A stretch of DNA of 64,000 nt from assembly GCA_033239525.1 (NCBI GenBank), contig BSYO01000022.1, positions 11,914,923 through 11,978,922 of the forward strand, read 5' to 3'. A program made the translations under genes and the position numbers. Shown one piece after another: positions 44,410 to 56,932 of this stretch (positions are counted from its first letter, which is position 1; each line of letters opens with the position of its first letter). This stretch comes from Nepenthes gracilis. Taxonomy: Eukaryota > Streptophyta > Magnoliopsida > Caryophyllales > Nepenthaceae. The notes beneath the pieces were generated by a model. The model saw only the letters and a program-made list of their open reading frames with translations, searched no databases and was not told the origin of the DNA.

Positions 44410-46527
44410 TGTCACGTTTCGGAGTTTAGTAGGTCTGATTAATTATTATTTAGAAAATTAAAATTCTAAATAATTACAATAATAAATGATAAATTTCAAA
44501 AATCCGGGTGTGACAAAATAAAATATAGGATCTGATAATTCAAACATGCACAGGAGCTTATTAGACAATCGCATTGACAATATAAACATGATTTACTCCA
44601 AAATATCGTAAGGAAGGTATCGAAATAGGATAGCAACTCATTAGATCATGGACGCCTCGACAGATCTCGTCTAAGTCTTGCAAAGATCTAAACCTTTTAC
44701 TTTAAAGGGGAGAAAACAAAAAAACATGAGTCGAAAGTTGTGCAAGTATCGTCATATATATATATGTATAAAATAGTATATGTAAATAAGAGAGAGAGCT
44801 CATATAAAATTTGATAAACTCCGTCACATATACCAAAATCACCGCACACCAATAGTAGAAGCAAATTAAAATCCAATCTACACATCATAACAGTTATATT
44901 TAAGGCTGGCAACTTTAAACTATCACATTATATTGGCATTCGGCCACATTTTAGGTTTGAAACTCTCGACCACCTTCTCATCATTATCGGTTGTAGTTTA
45001 GGCCGATAACTCTTGGTCATCTCATATTATTAAATTTCGACTATATTTTAGGCCTATAACTCTCGGCTACCACATATCATCGACCCTATTAGCTCGACTA
45101 TATTTTTGACCTGCAGCTCCGACCATCTTATCATCATTATTGATTACAATTTTGGCCTGTAACTTTCAATCAACTTAATCTTATCATCAGCTACATTTTA
45201 GGTTTGCAACTCCAAACCATCTCATATCGTTAGATCCCAATTACATTTTAGATCCGCTAGCTTTTTATATTAGGTATCGACCCACAGGGGGTCGTAGACC
45301 ATCACGATCCCACAAAAATTGACCAATTGGGTCTTGGACCACCGTGGTCCCTCACAAATCGACCCACTGGGTCTCGGATCACTACGATCACGTACAAATC
45401 GACCCATCAGGTCTTAGACCACCACGGTCCCACACAAATATACTCCCATTCTCGCCTTTCATCACCTCTGCTTCATTGCCTACCTCTCTACTAGCCAAAA
45501 CCTCATTTTACCTCGTGAGATTTTGGACTGGTACAATCCAAAACTGCTACTTCTTGGCCAAGCTCCTACGCAATGACTTTCGGATGCCAGAAAAATCCTC
45601 TAAAATTAGAAAAGCCAACAAAATCTCTAAATCAATTGGTAAATTATATATACATGCACATAATAAGTAAATTGAGTGTATAAAAATAACATGCATGTTA
45701 ATAAAATTTTTAAACAGTAATCAAATATCATTAGACACGAAATCAGACAAAGAATAAGGCGGGAGGATACTTGTCTCAATTTTATTCTAAGCAAATTTGA
45801 TAAAAAGATACTCCAAGGTACTTAAATCGAGCTTTTTTTTCTCTCCCCATTCCCATGCCATTTTCTCTCTCATCTTTCTTTCTTCTGCTACGAGACTCTC
45901 CTCCTAGCTACCCAACCATCACCCTCGCGTTGCCTCTCCTTCCGCGCCGTGCGCTTCCTCTCCTCCTCTCTTCTCTTCCCTTCTCATGTGCACCTCTTCC
46001 TCTATGCACCAGAGCCGTGGCTTTGTTTTCACCCATCAATCATGATTCGACTAATTTTTCTCAAAATCAGTACATGCAGGCAAAGAGTTGGTATCAACAA
46101 AGTAAAAGGAAGGAATTACTTATATCAATTTCATACATTTCTTCCAGTGATGGTGGCAATTGCTCTATTCAACTCGCGTGCGCCTCCCTTTCCTTCACAT
46201 GACTGTATCCCTCAAATAATGGAGGGAAATCGCAGAGAGGGTAACTTGGTTTCCGTCTCCGGCATCGATTCTCGGGTAGGCAGTCACTGCTACACCTCGT
46301 GTTGCCTTTCCTTTCCTCTCTTTCTTCTCTTCCCCTCGCTTCTCTCTCTTTCCTTTCTTTCTTTTCACTTCTTCCTCTTCATTTTTCCGCACGCGACCTC
46401 TCCCCCATTTTAATAATTATAATAATAATAATAATTATTATTATTATTATTTCTATTTTCTTTTCCTTTATAATCCAATGCACCCAATTTTATTCAAAAT
46501 AAATCAAATGAAGATCAGAATATTATA
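44410..46527 (-). repeat. LTR copy 1 of the cluster (3' LTR)
   Basis: About 2.1 kb. On the minus strand it starts TATAATATTC (TG changed to TA) and ends ACGTGACA. It holds an ATAAT microsatellite, a GA-rich tract (plus-strand CT-rich 45840-46400) and a degenerate tandem array at 44940-45250 with the core TACATTTTAGGCCTGTAACTC and variants. Confidence 0.7.
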
Positions 46528-47186
46528 ACCTACCATCTTTATAAAAATTTTATTTTCAAAATTTATGCACCTCAAACCTTAAACAAATAGGGGTAATATC
46601 CTGAACTTCATCTTCACGCTTCCAAACCACTTCTTCAAGATACATTCAGAAACATTTGACTATCCACATCAAACCTCAAATCAGATTGCAAGTCTAATAT
46701 TCTGTTTCAAATCTTGTGACTGTTGATCATGTGCCCACATGCTTCCGTCGCGCAATTCTAATCATTTATCTGCCTTAGATCATAATCAGATGCTTTAAAA
46801 TTGGAATACATTACAATCTCGTCATCTCGATAATATGCCGATGGCCAATTTCGAGAATGATATCCTGATCAGCAAGCGATGAGTCGACTCTATCAGCTTA
46901 TCCATCACCATCCAAATTACCACCAAATTCTTCACTGCTCGAAGTAGACCCGAAACAAAATCTTGAAGGCTTCTTCTTCTACCCGCTTTGTCAATCCGCC
47001 CATTATGTCGCTCGTGTGACTCATTATAATCAAATGATCGTCCTTTCGATTCAAACCTGAACATCTACAACTCAAATTTTCTTCTATCTGCCAATGGAAG
47101 TACTTATCACGCCCAAATATTTAATCAATTATTTATCCAAAATGATAAAAAATATCTCTCCTTACGACTCTTCTCTGATACCATTT
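46528..47186 (-). pseudogene. Internal remnant of the LTR cluster
   Basis: Only about 660 bases remain between the LTRs. The minus-strand frame 47064-46822 (80 codons, MFRFESKGRSFDYNESHERH start) lies where gag should begin, but I cannot match it to a Gag domain with confidence. The far end carries the conserved chromovirus 3' coding end and polypurine-like stretch. Most of pol has been deleted. Confidence 0.55.
47171..47183 (-). promoter_or_regulatory. Primer-binding site in the LTR cluster
   Basis: Minus-strand TGGTATCAGAGAA, a few bases after an LTR end (CGTAACA), matches the initiator tRNA-Met type. Confidence 0.75.
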
Positions 47187-49075
47187 TGTTACGTTTTGGA
47201 GCTTAATATATCTAATTAATAATTATTTATAAAATTAAAATCATAAATAATAATAATAAATGATAAATTTTAAAAATTTGAGTGTGACAAAATAAAATAC
47301 AAGATCTGACCAATTAAACTTGGATAGGACTTTATTAGACAATCATTTGGACAATATAGGCCTACTCAAAAATATTGTAAGAGAGGTATCTAAACAGGAT
47401 ATCAACTCATCAAATCATGTGACACCTCAACAGATCTCATCCAACTCTTGCAAAGATCGAAGCTTTCTACTCTGAATAAAAAAATAGAAAAATGTGAGTT
47501 GAAAGCTCAACAAATATCGTCGTATATATATAAAACAGTACACGTAAATTAGAGGGAGAGCTCATATAAAACCTGATAAATTTTGCCATATATACTTAAA
47601 CCACCTCACATCCCCAACATAAGCAAATCAAAATCCAATTTGCATATTATATAAGTTACGTTTTAGACTTATAGCTCTAAGCAATTATATTATATCGGCA
47701 TCTAACTACATTTTAGGCCTGTAACTGTAGGCTACCTTTTTATCATTGTCGGCTGTAATTTAGGTTTACAACTCTCAACCATCTCATATAATTGGATCTC
47801 GATTATATTTTATGCCTGTAACTCTCGACCATCTCATATTATTAGATCCTGACTACATTTTAGGCTTATAGTTCTCAGCCATCGCATATCATTGGCTCCA
47901 TTAGCTCAGTTGTATTTTAAGTCTGCAACTCTTGATCATTTTATCATCATTATCACATATAGTTTTGGCTCGCAACTCTTGGCCAGCTTAATATCATCAT
48001 CGGCTATATTTTAGATCTACAACTCTCAACCATCTTATATCATTGGATCCCAACTATAATTTAGGACTGCAACCATCGACCAACTCTTTATATCAAATAT
48101 TGACCCCTCCGGGGCTATATACCACCATAATCCAACACAAATTGACCCATCGAGCCTCAAACCACCATGATTCTGCACAAATTGGCCCATTGGGTCTTAG
48201 ATCACCACTGTCTAGCACAAATCGACCATCGGGTCTTGGACCACCACGGTTTACATAAATATACTCTCATTCTCGCTCTTCATCACCTCCACTCTACCGC
48301 CTATTTCTTTGCCGACTGAAACCTCCTTCTACCCAGTGCGATTTCGGACCATCACAATCCAAAACCACTACTTTGGCTAAGATCCTATACAATGACTTTT
48401 AGATGCTAGAAAAATTCTCTAAAATCATAAAATCTAAAAAAACCTCCAAATCGATCGATAAATATACATGCATGTACATAATAAACAGATTAGATGTATA
48501 AAAATAATATACAAACTAGTAAAATTTTTAAACAGTAATCAAACATCATCGAACACAAAATTAGATAAAGGATAGGGCGAGAGGATACTTGTTTTAACAT
48601 TATACCAAGCAGATATTAAAAGAGGATACTTCAAGGTACCCAAATCGAGTTTTTTCTCTCCTCATTCCACATGCCCTTCTCTCCCTCCTCTTTCTCTTTC
48701 TTGCCGCGAGACTCTCCTCCAAGTTTCCCGATCATCACCCGTGCGATACCTCCCCCCCCCCACCGTGCGCTTCCTCTCCTCCTCTCTTCTCTTCTCTTCC
48801 TATGCACACCTCTTTCCCCATTTGTTAGAGTCGTGGCTCTGTTTTCACCCATCAACCACGATTCAACCAAATTTTTCCAAAATTAGTTTATGAAAGCAAA
48901 TAATCGGCATCAATGAAAAGAAATGAAGGATTTACTTATCTTAATTTTATATATATCTTTCGGTGACTTTTGCAACAGCAGCAGTTGCTCTATTCGGCTC
49001 GCACATGCCTCCCTTTCCTTCACGCCTTTGTATCCTTCAAATAATGGAGGAAAATTGTAGAGAGGATTTGTCTCA
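47187..49075 (-). repeat. LTR copy 2 of the cluster (5' LTR, left end lost)
   Basis: Same block order as copy 1: a tandem array at 47640-48060, GACCCATCGGGTC-like lines at 48130-48240, then a CT-rich tract at 48650-48800 on the plus strand. It stops at about 49075, before the ATAAT microsatellite and the TGTAATATTC start seen in the other copies. Confidence 0.65.
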
Positions 49076-49079
49076 AACT

Positions 49080-50792
49080 CAGACCAGAAAAGTCAATTAA
49101 ATTTTTAATGAAATTTTAAATGTTATTCTCAAAAATTTTAAACCCGAGTGTGATAAACCAAATACACTGGATCTGACAAATTAAAACTTACACAGAACCT
49201 TATCGGATAACCATCCAGACAAAATAACCAAAGAGTCGTACGGATAATATGCTCACCAAGAGAATGTGATACTATGACGAATCCTACCCAACTCCTACAG
49301 CAGATCTGAGTCATCAACTCTGAAGGAAAGAAAACAAAAAAACGTGAGTCGAAAGTTCAGTAAGTACATCATAAACAAATATAAAATAGCGCATGTAAAA
49401 TCAGAGGGAGAGCTGCTATAAAATCTGATAAACTTCGCCATATATATTGAAATCACCGCACACCCACAATAGATACAAATCAAAATCTATTCTACACATC
49501 ATAACAACTATATTTTAGGTTGGCAACTCTAGGCTATCACATATCATCGGCTTCATTAGCTCGAGTATATTTTAGACGTACAACTCTTAGCCATCTTTTC
49601 ATAATTAGTGGATCTTGGCTACATTTTAGGCTTATAATTCTCGATCATCTTTTCATCATTATTGGATCTTGACTATATTTTTGGCCTACAACTCTCAGTC
49701 ATCATATATCATTGGCTCCATTAGTCTAGCTATATTTTAGGCTTGCAGTTTTCAACCATCTAATATCCAACGTCGGCTACATATCAGACCTGTAACTCTC
49801 AGCCATACAGTATCTAATTTCGGCTACATTTTAGGCATGTAACTATCAGCCATCCAATATCCAATATCGGTCATAATTTTAGCCTGCAACTCTAGGCCAT
49901 CTAATTTTCAATATCGGCTATGTTTTCAACCTATAATCTCAGCAATCCAATTTTTAATATCAGGTCTATTAGCTCGTATGTATTTTTGGCCTGCAACTCT
50001 TGGCCATCATATATTGACCCACTAGGATCGTGAACCACTATGGTCTCACACATGCACTGACTCATCGGGTCTCAGACTCTACCCATTATCCATACAAGAT
50101 ACTGATATAAAATATGCATGTAGAACATATCAAATGCTCAAATAAAACGGAGATAGAATGCAAAGATACTTACCTTGATTTTATACAAAGAAAATTTGTC
50201 AAAAGGATACTCCAAAGTACCCAAACCATGTGCCTCTCTCTCCTTAGCCGCACACGCCCTTTTTTCTCTCTCCTCTCTCTTGCTACAAACTCCTCACGCC
50301 TCTGCCTCTCTCTCACTTCTGCCCTGCGTGCGTTTTTGCTTTCCCCTTCGCCGACGGTGAAGACAGTACGAACGACAACGCCAGCCATGATGGTAGCAAC
50401 CCTATGATGGTGAGGACAACAACGGCGTACATGCAAGTCGTCGATGACTTTCTCTCTATTTACCGTGTCTCATTGCCCATTTTCTATGATTTGGCCAATT
50501 TTTTTCAAAATCAATATATGCAAACCAATAATCAATACCAAAAAAAGAGAATGGAAAAATTTATTTACTTCAATTTCAGCTATTTTCTCTGGCGACGGCA
50601 GCGGTCGCTCGTCCCTCTCTCTCTTCTTTCTCTTCTTCCTCCCCTCTTTCTTTTCTTTTATTTTTTCCTTTTCCTTTCACTCCACACCTCGCACCTCCCT
50701 TTAATAATAATAATATTATTATTATTATATTTTATTTTTATTTTTTTATAATCTAATTTAACCCAAATTAAATAAAAATTTGGAATATTACA
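49080..50792 (-). repeat. LTR copy 3 of the cluster
   Basis: On the minus strand it starts TGTAATATTCC at 50792. It includes the ATAAT microsatellite (50701-50730), a CT-rich tract on the plus strand (50230-50350), and the tandem array with TACATTTTAGGC(A/C)TGTAACTC units (49500-50000). Its far end near 49080 is too decayed to place exactly. Confidence 0.65.
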
Positions 50793-51061
50793 TGCTTACT
50801 TAGTTTCCATCTCCGATGTCAATTCTCTAGCCGACGATTGCTACAACCCCCGGTGCCGCCTTCCCTTTCCTCTCATTCTTCTCATCCCCTCCCTTCTTAC
50901 TCTTTCCTTTCTTTTTTTTTTCTTTTTCCTTTTTCTTCTGCTGCATGTGACTTCTTCCCCTTTTTAATAATAATAATAATAATTTATATATATATATTTT
51001 TTATAATCAAATGTCAACAATTTAATCCAAAATAAATTAAATAGATATTCAAGATATTACA
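50793..51061 (-). repeat. LTR copy 4 of the cluster, first 270 bases
   Basis: Starts TGTAATATC on the minus strand at 51061, next to the target duplication. It corresponds to about 46222-46527 of copy 1 and then abuts the start of copy 3. Confidence 0.65.
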
Positions 51062-51700
51062 GAGATCCTCCCCAATTTGACATTTTAATAAGAATCATCA
51101 TAAATAATATAATAAAATTAATATATTCAAATATCCTAATATATTCAAATAGACTTGAGGATTGCATCTACAATCTACAAGTAGTAAAAGAAAGTGACAT
51201 TTGTCCATATCGATGAGGAAGAATATATAACGATCTACTTATAGATCTAAATAGTAGTGATTCATCCTAAGGTTACTGAGACTTTGTGTAAGCCTTCCTC
51301 AAAATCTATCTTTTGGTTTTTGATTCTCCGATTTGAGAATATTTTAATTTTTTGATATTTTACCTGTATTTGATTTGGATATTCAAGACTTTAATTTGAG
51401 ATTTACAGATTTTGACCGCTATTTAGATTTAGATAATGGATTTTGGTTGGTTTCATACAATTGGATCATTTGACATTTATTTTTGGATTATGCACTTTGC
51501 GTATGAAATCATATTAGGATATTCATTGATTTGTCGTATTGGATATCTGGATTTCAGTTTTTATGAATTTTAGATTATCATTCTTCTTATGGATATTTTG
51601 AGCAGGTTGTGACCATTTTTATTATCCAAATGGGTAGTTTAGAGTGATCATGTGATAGTGTTATTCCTGTCATGGATGATGATTGATTCTAATATTTTGA
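51062..51700 (+). repeat. Probable right part of the interrupted chromovirus 3' LTR
   Basis: After the second GAGAT the sequence has the look of the downstream half of a gypsy LTR, with a TGTGACCATTTTTATTATCC block. Its exact end is not visible; the assignment rests on the flanking target duplication. Confidence 0.4.
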
Positions 51701-51749
51701 CAGGTCCAACTCATATTTAAATATTGTATTTTGTTGTTTTTTGGGTTAG

Positions 51750-53290
51750 AAACTTATTATGTGGATCTTACTTAATATTAATTAATAATGTTGCCTACTT
51801 GTAGTTTGAATTCATAATAATAAGACTATTATTAGCTTATGAAGAAGAATGCAATAAACTTCATTATAATATATGAGAATAATTAAATCAACGATAGTGT
51901 ACCTAAACAATCACATACAGAACATCATGCTTTACAAGCTTTTTGGTCGTTCACACAATAGGGGTTGGATACATTGGATCCATTTCTTCTAACTACCAAT
52001 CCAAGAGATTTTATTATGATTACGATAGATTATTTAACAAAATGGGGAGATGTTTCTCCATTTTCCAAGATTATAAAACAAAATATAATAAAATCTATGT
52101 GATAAAATATTATTTATAAATTTGGGATATCGAAGATTATAGTGACTGACAAAGGCATTTAATTCTTTAATAAAAGATTCAAAAAATATTATAAAGGCCT
52201 TAGTATTAGATTGGTTCATATATCGATCTTGTACCCTTAAATAAATGGACAAATGATAAATTGGATGATAGTTAACGGATTAAAAACTAAATTGGATAAA
52301 ACTAAAGGTGTTTGGGTAGATGAACTCGCACTTATATTTTAGGCCTATTGAATGACTCTAAGAGAACTAACTCAAAAAATAATTTTCAATCTATATTATG
52401 TAATAGAATAAGTAATCCTACTGGAGATAGGGCTGCCAAACTATCGAGTAAAAATTTTTTATCCAAACCAAAATTGTTAACTCTTTTGTCAAAATTTGGA
52501 TCTCTTTGAGAAAACATGTGAAGTAATAAGCATTTGAGCAGCGATATATCAAGGAGGAGTTTTTCAGCATTATAATAGGAAAGTGAAGGTGCGAACTTTT
52601 AAAGTGGAAGACTTATTATTAAGAAATATTGAAGTAACCAAGAAGCTTTAATAGGAATAAACTGTCTCTAATGTGGAAGAGGTTATGTTTAATGCCAGTA
52701 ATACTCCGTAATGGGATTATAAGTTGTAAACTTAAAATGGAAAGCTAGCCCCTTAAACTTGGAACACTTTTCGTCTCAAAACTAATATTATTAATAAAAA
52801 GGCCAGGAATATAAAGATACACCCTACCCCTTACTTTGGAATACTTGTGTGATGTAAATTATTTTTTATGTTATCAATAGAAATAATTTTTTGTTTAATT
52901 CTTACCAATTTGTTTGTATGTGTGTTATCAATATAATCACAACTAACTCTAAGTTGGACAATTGGTTTAAACACCTCCTTTGTTAAATACATTGTTTCAA
53001 TGAACAATTATGGTAGGTTCAATAGAACCATAAGGCCTCAAGTATGGTCATGCACCCACAACGCTAAATGATTTGGATGTTTGAGAACCATGAAATCAAT
53101 CAAGATTTGACTAATAATAGTCATCCGACTAATTAAACTTCACATTATTTGACAACTAGGTTTTTAGACGACAAAAAGAAGTATGCAATATAAGGACAAA
53201 TAAATAGCTCGAAATTAAATAGTTAAATGCCCCCTCTTGGGTTGGAGGACCCTCTTTAAAGGTACAACGTAATGATGATCCACTCCATTA
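51750..53290 (+). pseudogene. Second Tat-type element: integrase remnant
   Basis: Plus-strand frames at 51980-52350 give TIDYLTKWGDVSPFSKI, FGISKIIVTDKG and LKTKLDKTKGVWVDELA, the Tat integrase core with stops between. At 52640-52800 a decayed integrase C-terminus follows (NGKLAP then WNTFRLK). The later part of the interval is AT-rich. It is followed by an antisense ORF, the same plan as in the first Tat element. No LTR of this element was identified. Confidence 0.65.
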
Positions 53291-53850
53291 GGGTTTGGCT
53301 TAGATGAATATCTCTAATACAGGAGAGGTAAAGATTTACATAATAGAGGAATCTTTAAATTTTGGGCTGCATATGAAGTCTTATTATCTATACAAGTCAA
53401 AAAGGTTGATAAAAAATGAATATCAGATCCTCCAACAATATGAACATCATTATTTTCTAGTTCAAATAAAGCAGCTCAAGCTACAAAATAACCAAGTACT
53501 AGTTTAACAAGAGCAAGAGAGCCGGATATGAATGGAGCCCCATCTACAGGAGTAATATGAGCATTAATTATTGGCATGCCTTCATGTGAAGAATAACGCA
53601 AAAAATCATAATTCTCATTTATTGAAATAATCGGAATCTTTTTATCAAAAATTAAAGTAGGCATCTCCTCAGAAGACTTAAAAGGAGATGTATTATGCAG
53701 ATCTCATTTAATTTAAATTGAATATATTTATTTTTAAATAATTTAAATATGATAAAAATTAATTAAATATTATAAAATTTTTAAAAAAATCAAGTTGGCC
53801 GATTGCAGCTCGAGAAGCACTGGTTGTGTATTAAAAGGAAAAGAAAAATG

Positions 53851-53887
<37 letters not shown>

Positions 53888-56800
53888 TAAAAGAGAAGAA
53901 AAATAAAAAGGGGATGGGGGATGACAGAAGCCGCAGAGGAAAAGAAAGAGAATGAGAGAGAGGGAGAGGGAGAGAAGAAGAGAGAGAGAGGGTTTCGATG
54001 CATAGAGAAGAGAAGAAGGAAAGAGAATGAGGAGAAGGAAGAAGAGGTAGGATAAGGAGAAGGTGGCGCGGCGGCGATGCGAGGAGAGAAGAGATCAGCG
54101 TGGCGGTAGTGCATGGCGAGGAGAGAGAGATCTGCTGGGGAAGGATGGCAGCCGCAAGAGGAGGAAGAGGTAGCGGTGGTTGCGGGCGAGACGGCACAGT
54201 GTGGAGGAGAGAAAGTGTGCTAGTAGAGAAAGAAAGAGGCGTGACTGAAGAGAGAAACACGTGATTTAGGTACTCCGAAGTATCTGCAGAATATAAGGTT
54301 AAGATAAGTATTCTCTCTCCTTATTCTTAGTCTGATTTTATTTCTGATGTATTTTGACAACTATTTAGAGATTTTATTACTATGCATGTATTTTATATAC
54401 ACCAAATTTGTTTATTATATACATGCATGTATGTTTTACCGAATGTTTGGTGATTTTCACTGGCATTTGTGATTTTAGAGGGTTTTATGATTTGTGGATA
54501 TCCGGATGATATATATGTATATATTTATGTATCTATATATTGTGAAACTATGAACAAGCCTTACGTCGGTCCATAGGCAAGCTGCTGGAGGAGAGGTCAC
54601 TACGGGACCATGACAGTCTGAGACCTGAGAGATCGTTATATATGATCTAAGGTATGAGATTTGTATGGTTTCACACTCAACGGGGACATATATGATATGT
54701 GATTTCTCTTTTGCTGGTAGGAAGGTGAGCTTTGTTGTAGTAGACCTCCCCCATATGTTTTAACAAGAACCATCGTAGAGAATTAATGAAAACTAATATA
54801 TTTGGATGTCCTAATATATAACTAAAGTTGATATTGCACTCAAAGTCGTGGGTGGCAAAATATAGTGAACAACCTTACCTATGGGAAATAGAGAGTACAT
54901 AGGTAATCTAGCCTGCTGGCCTAAACTGTAGTTAATATAGTTTAAGGCTACCGGGAGTATGTATAGCTCTTCCTCAAGTTCGTCATTTACATATTTGATT
55001 TTTCGATTTCGTGAATACTTTATTTTTTTACAAGTATTTTAGTGAAAGATGATTTAAGATACGTGAGTTGACCCACTGATGGGTGACAAGAATGTCTCAT
55101 ACGAATGGATATGTGCCAAAACTTGGAACACATATTTTGATTTTATGATTTAGTTTTGGTGTATTCTCTTGATATCTGTATATGAGATTTTGGATCTGAA
55201 CGATGGTATATGTCCCACACGGATGTGGCGACGGTTATAGCTTATGTGACCTTGGATCATATGATATGATATTGGCTATGAAATTTTACCGGATCGTGAT
55301 TTATAATGATTATATCCGAAAGATACTATTTGATACGGACGATGATTTAGTATAAGACATTACCTCGGTTTTCAGATATTTCACTGACTTTGTGCTTTGC
55401 TTTTACACTGTTGTGATGCATTATCCATTCCCTCTAATTTATATGTGTTGTTTTATATATGATGATGATACTTGTTGAGTCCTAAATTCTCGTTTTCATA
55501 TTTTATTTCTTCAAACCTGTGGTTTGCAAATACTTGTAGAAGTTCGAACATGATCTCACGCGGCATATTTTTATCAATAAGTGGAGATGTTTATGTTGGT
55601 TATGCTTTAGATCTTGGGGGTGCATTTGGTTTTTATGTATGGTCTGTTGTGGGTTGTGGACTCTGTATTGAAAACTTATGAGATGATTATATTATATTGA
55701 TGAGTTAATCTTATGTTAGATATTTCCCTTGTGATGTATGGACAACAGGTCTTATGTTATGATATCCAACTTTATATCCAATGAGGTCCTATGTAGACTT
55801 TGATGTATTGGGTCCTATGTATGTATAAATTATTACACTCGAGTCAAATTTATAGTTATTGATGTTATTTATTGAATTTTATATTATTATGGATTAATAT
55901 TATTGACCTGTGTTTATTGTCTTGGGAATGTGACAAGAGAAGAAACATTGGCCAGAGTTAATTGCTGTTTAGATCATTTAGTTCTCATATCAGCCCTAAG
56001 TTCAACTACACAGTCCTTAAAAACTTCATTAATAATTTTTAAAACCTCATTATCATCCAAATAAGGAATTGGCAAAAGTATTGTATAAATATTGAGCTAG
56101 TCAATACAAACCTTAGGAGGAGAATTCATAAAAATACCAATCCTCCTCTTTATTGGACAAGGACGCATAACAGCAATGGGTTTCCCTCCAAAGACAACAT
56201 ACCAATTAATAGTATTTAAGACAGTTTGGGTTAAAAAATGGCTAATTTTACATAACTCAACTGCATATTCTTGTACTAGTTCAAATTCAGATCTAATTAT
56301 TGAAAGTTTATTCTTAAGAATCGAACCAGAAAATGTTGGATTCATATTACCTCAATTATTTGACAAAATCTAATTAATGGAAACCTTAATCAAAAGAATC
56401 TATCATTTTAGTTCTTCACCAAATCGAGATTTTTTTCACTTATTTTAAACTCATTTCTAGGAGTTAAATATATCTAATCACTTTCTAAGTTAAAGCAAAA
56501 AAAAAAAAAAAAAACCTTAACCATCCAAGCATCTAACCTAAATTTCTATTATCGAACGAAATCACACAATGTTATAATATATCTAATAGTATTAGGAAGA
56601 AAACAGATAATGAAGATTTAAAAAGTCTCCATTATTTTAATGAATTTCCTTGCAAGAGGAATTTAAAAGCCATCCTTCAAATGAGTCTTATATACAGTAA
56701 TAAAAACATATTTTAAATAATAAACTCTCTCACCAGGTGAAGGAACTCTCAAAAGAATATTGGAAATAATGTTATACTTGTCATAGATGTCAACTATATC

Positions 56801-56932
56801 ATCTATGGACAAGCAAGAAACAATGTCAAAAACATTCTTTAAAGTGGTTCATGAAGCTTCAAGAGATCGAAAGTAAAAGGATTAGAGAAATCGAAAGGTT
56901 TGTTCTTTGACAAAAAATACAGAAGAAGGCAT
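53290..56932 (-). pseudogene. Antisense extra gene of the second Tat element, split by a solo LTR
   Basis: On the minus strand a broken frame begins at ATG 56932 (MPSSVFFVKEQTF). It shows DIYDKYNIISNILLRVPSPG followed by ERVYYL, a good match to the YxIPxxVxLRVPxPGER motif of the 'putative gypsy type transposon' family (Transposase_28). Open pieces at 56345-56097 and 53664-53476 follow. A solo LTR (53689-55935) divides them. Taking it out with one target copy joins NVSS to PFKSSEEMPTL in frame, which shows that the ORF was intact when the LTR arrived. The frame also carries stops and a T-run (minus strand) near 56500. Function is unknown. Confidence 0.6.
53689..55935 (+). mobile_element. Solo gypsy LTR (2.25 kb)
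   Basis: Begins TGTATTATG and ends GGGAATGTGACA. Flanks are GGAGA (53684-53688) and AGAGA (55936-55940), a target duplication with one mismatch. It has the same family layout as the cluster LTRs but on the opposite strand: ATAAT microsatellite (53852-53886), GA-rich tract (53940-54250), a GTACTCCGAAGTATC block and the ACATGCATGTATG region. No internal sequence remains, so the copy arose by LTR-LTR recombination. Confidence 0.8.

Larger units (their letters stand above)
44410..51061 (-). mobile_element. Cluster of minus-strand gypsy LTRs with a shrunken internal region
   Basis: Four LTR copies of one family lie head to tail on the minus strand: 51061-50793 (first 270 bases only), 50792 to about 49080, about 49075-47187 (left end missing), then an internal remnant 47186-46528, then 46527-44410. 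The internal part has a primer-binding site (minus TGGTATCAGAGAA, 47183-47171) at one end. At the other, before 46527, is a chromovirus-type 3' end (ACCCCTATTTGTTTAAGG then ATAAAATTTTTATAA). The whole cluster is bounded by GAGAT on both sides (44405-44409 and 51062-51066). It therefore came from one insertion, later enlarged by unequal recombination or self-insertion. Confidence 0.75.

Noticed and set aside
45855..46413. Plus-strand Ser/Leu/Pro-rich frames over the CT-rich tract, and similar ones at 48671 and 50404
   Set aside because: Low-complexity translation of the LTR pyrimidine tract; the same happens in each LTR copy and in the reverse copy at 53790-54260.
51061..51085. Minus-strand TTGGGGAGGATCTC before the outermost LTR start as a polypurine tract
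   Set aside because: The flanking GAGAT duplication shows that this is target DNA outside the inserted cluster; the purine run is coincidental.
54561..54980. Possible gene in the region with a GTCGGTCCATAGG block
   Set aside because: It lies inside the solo LTR, matches the block order of the other LTR copies and has no open frame of note.
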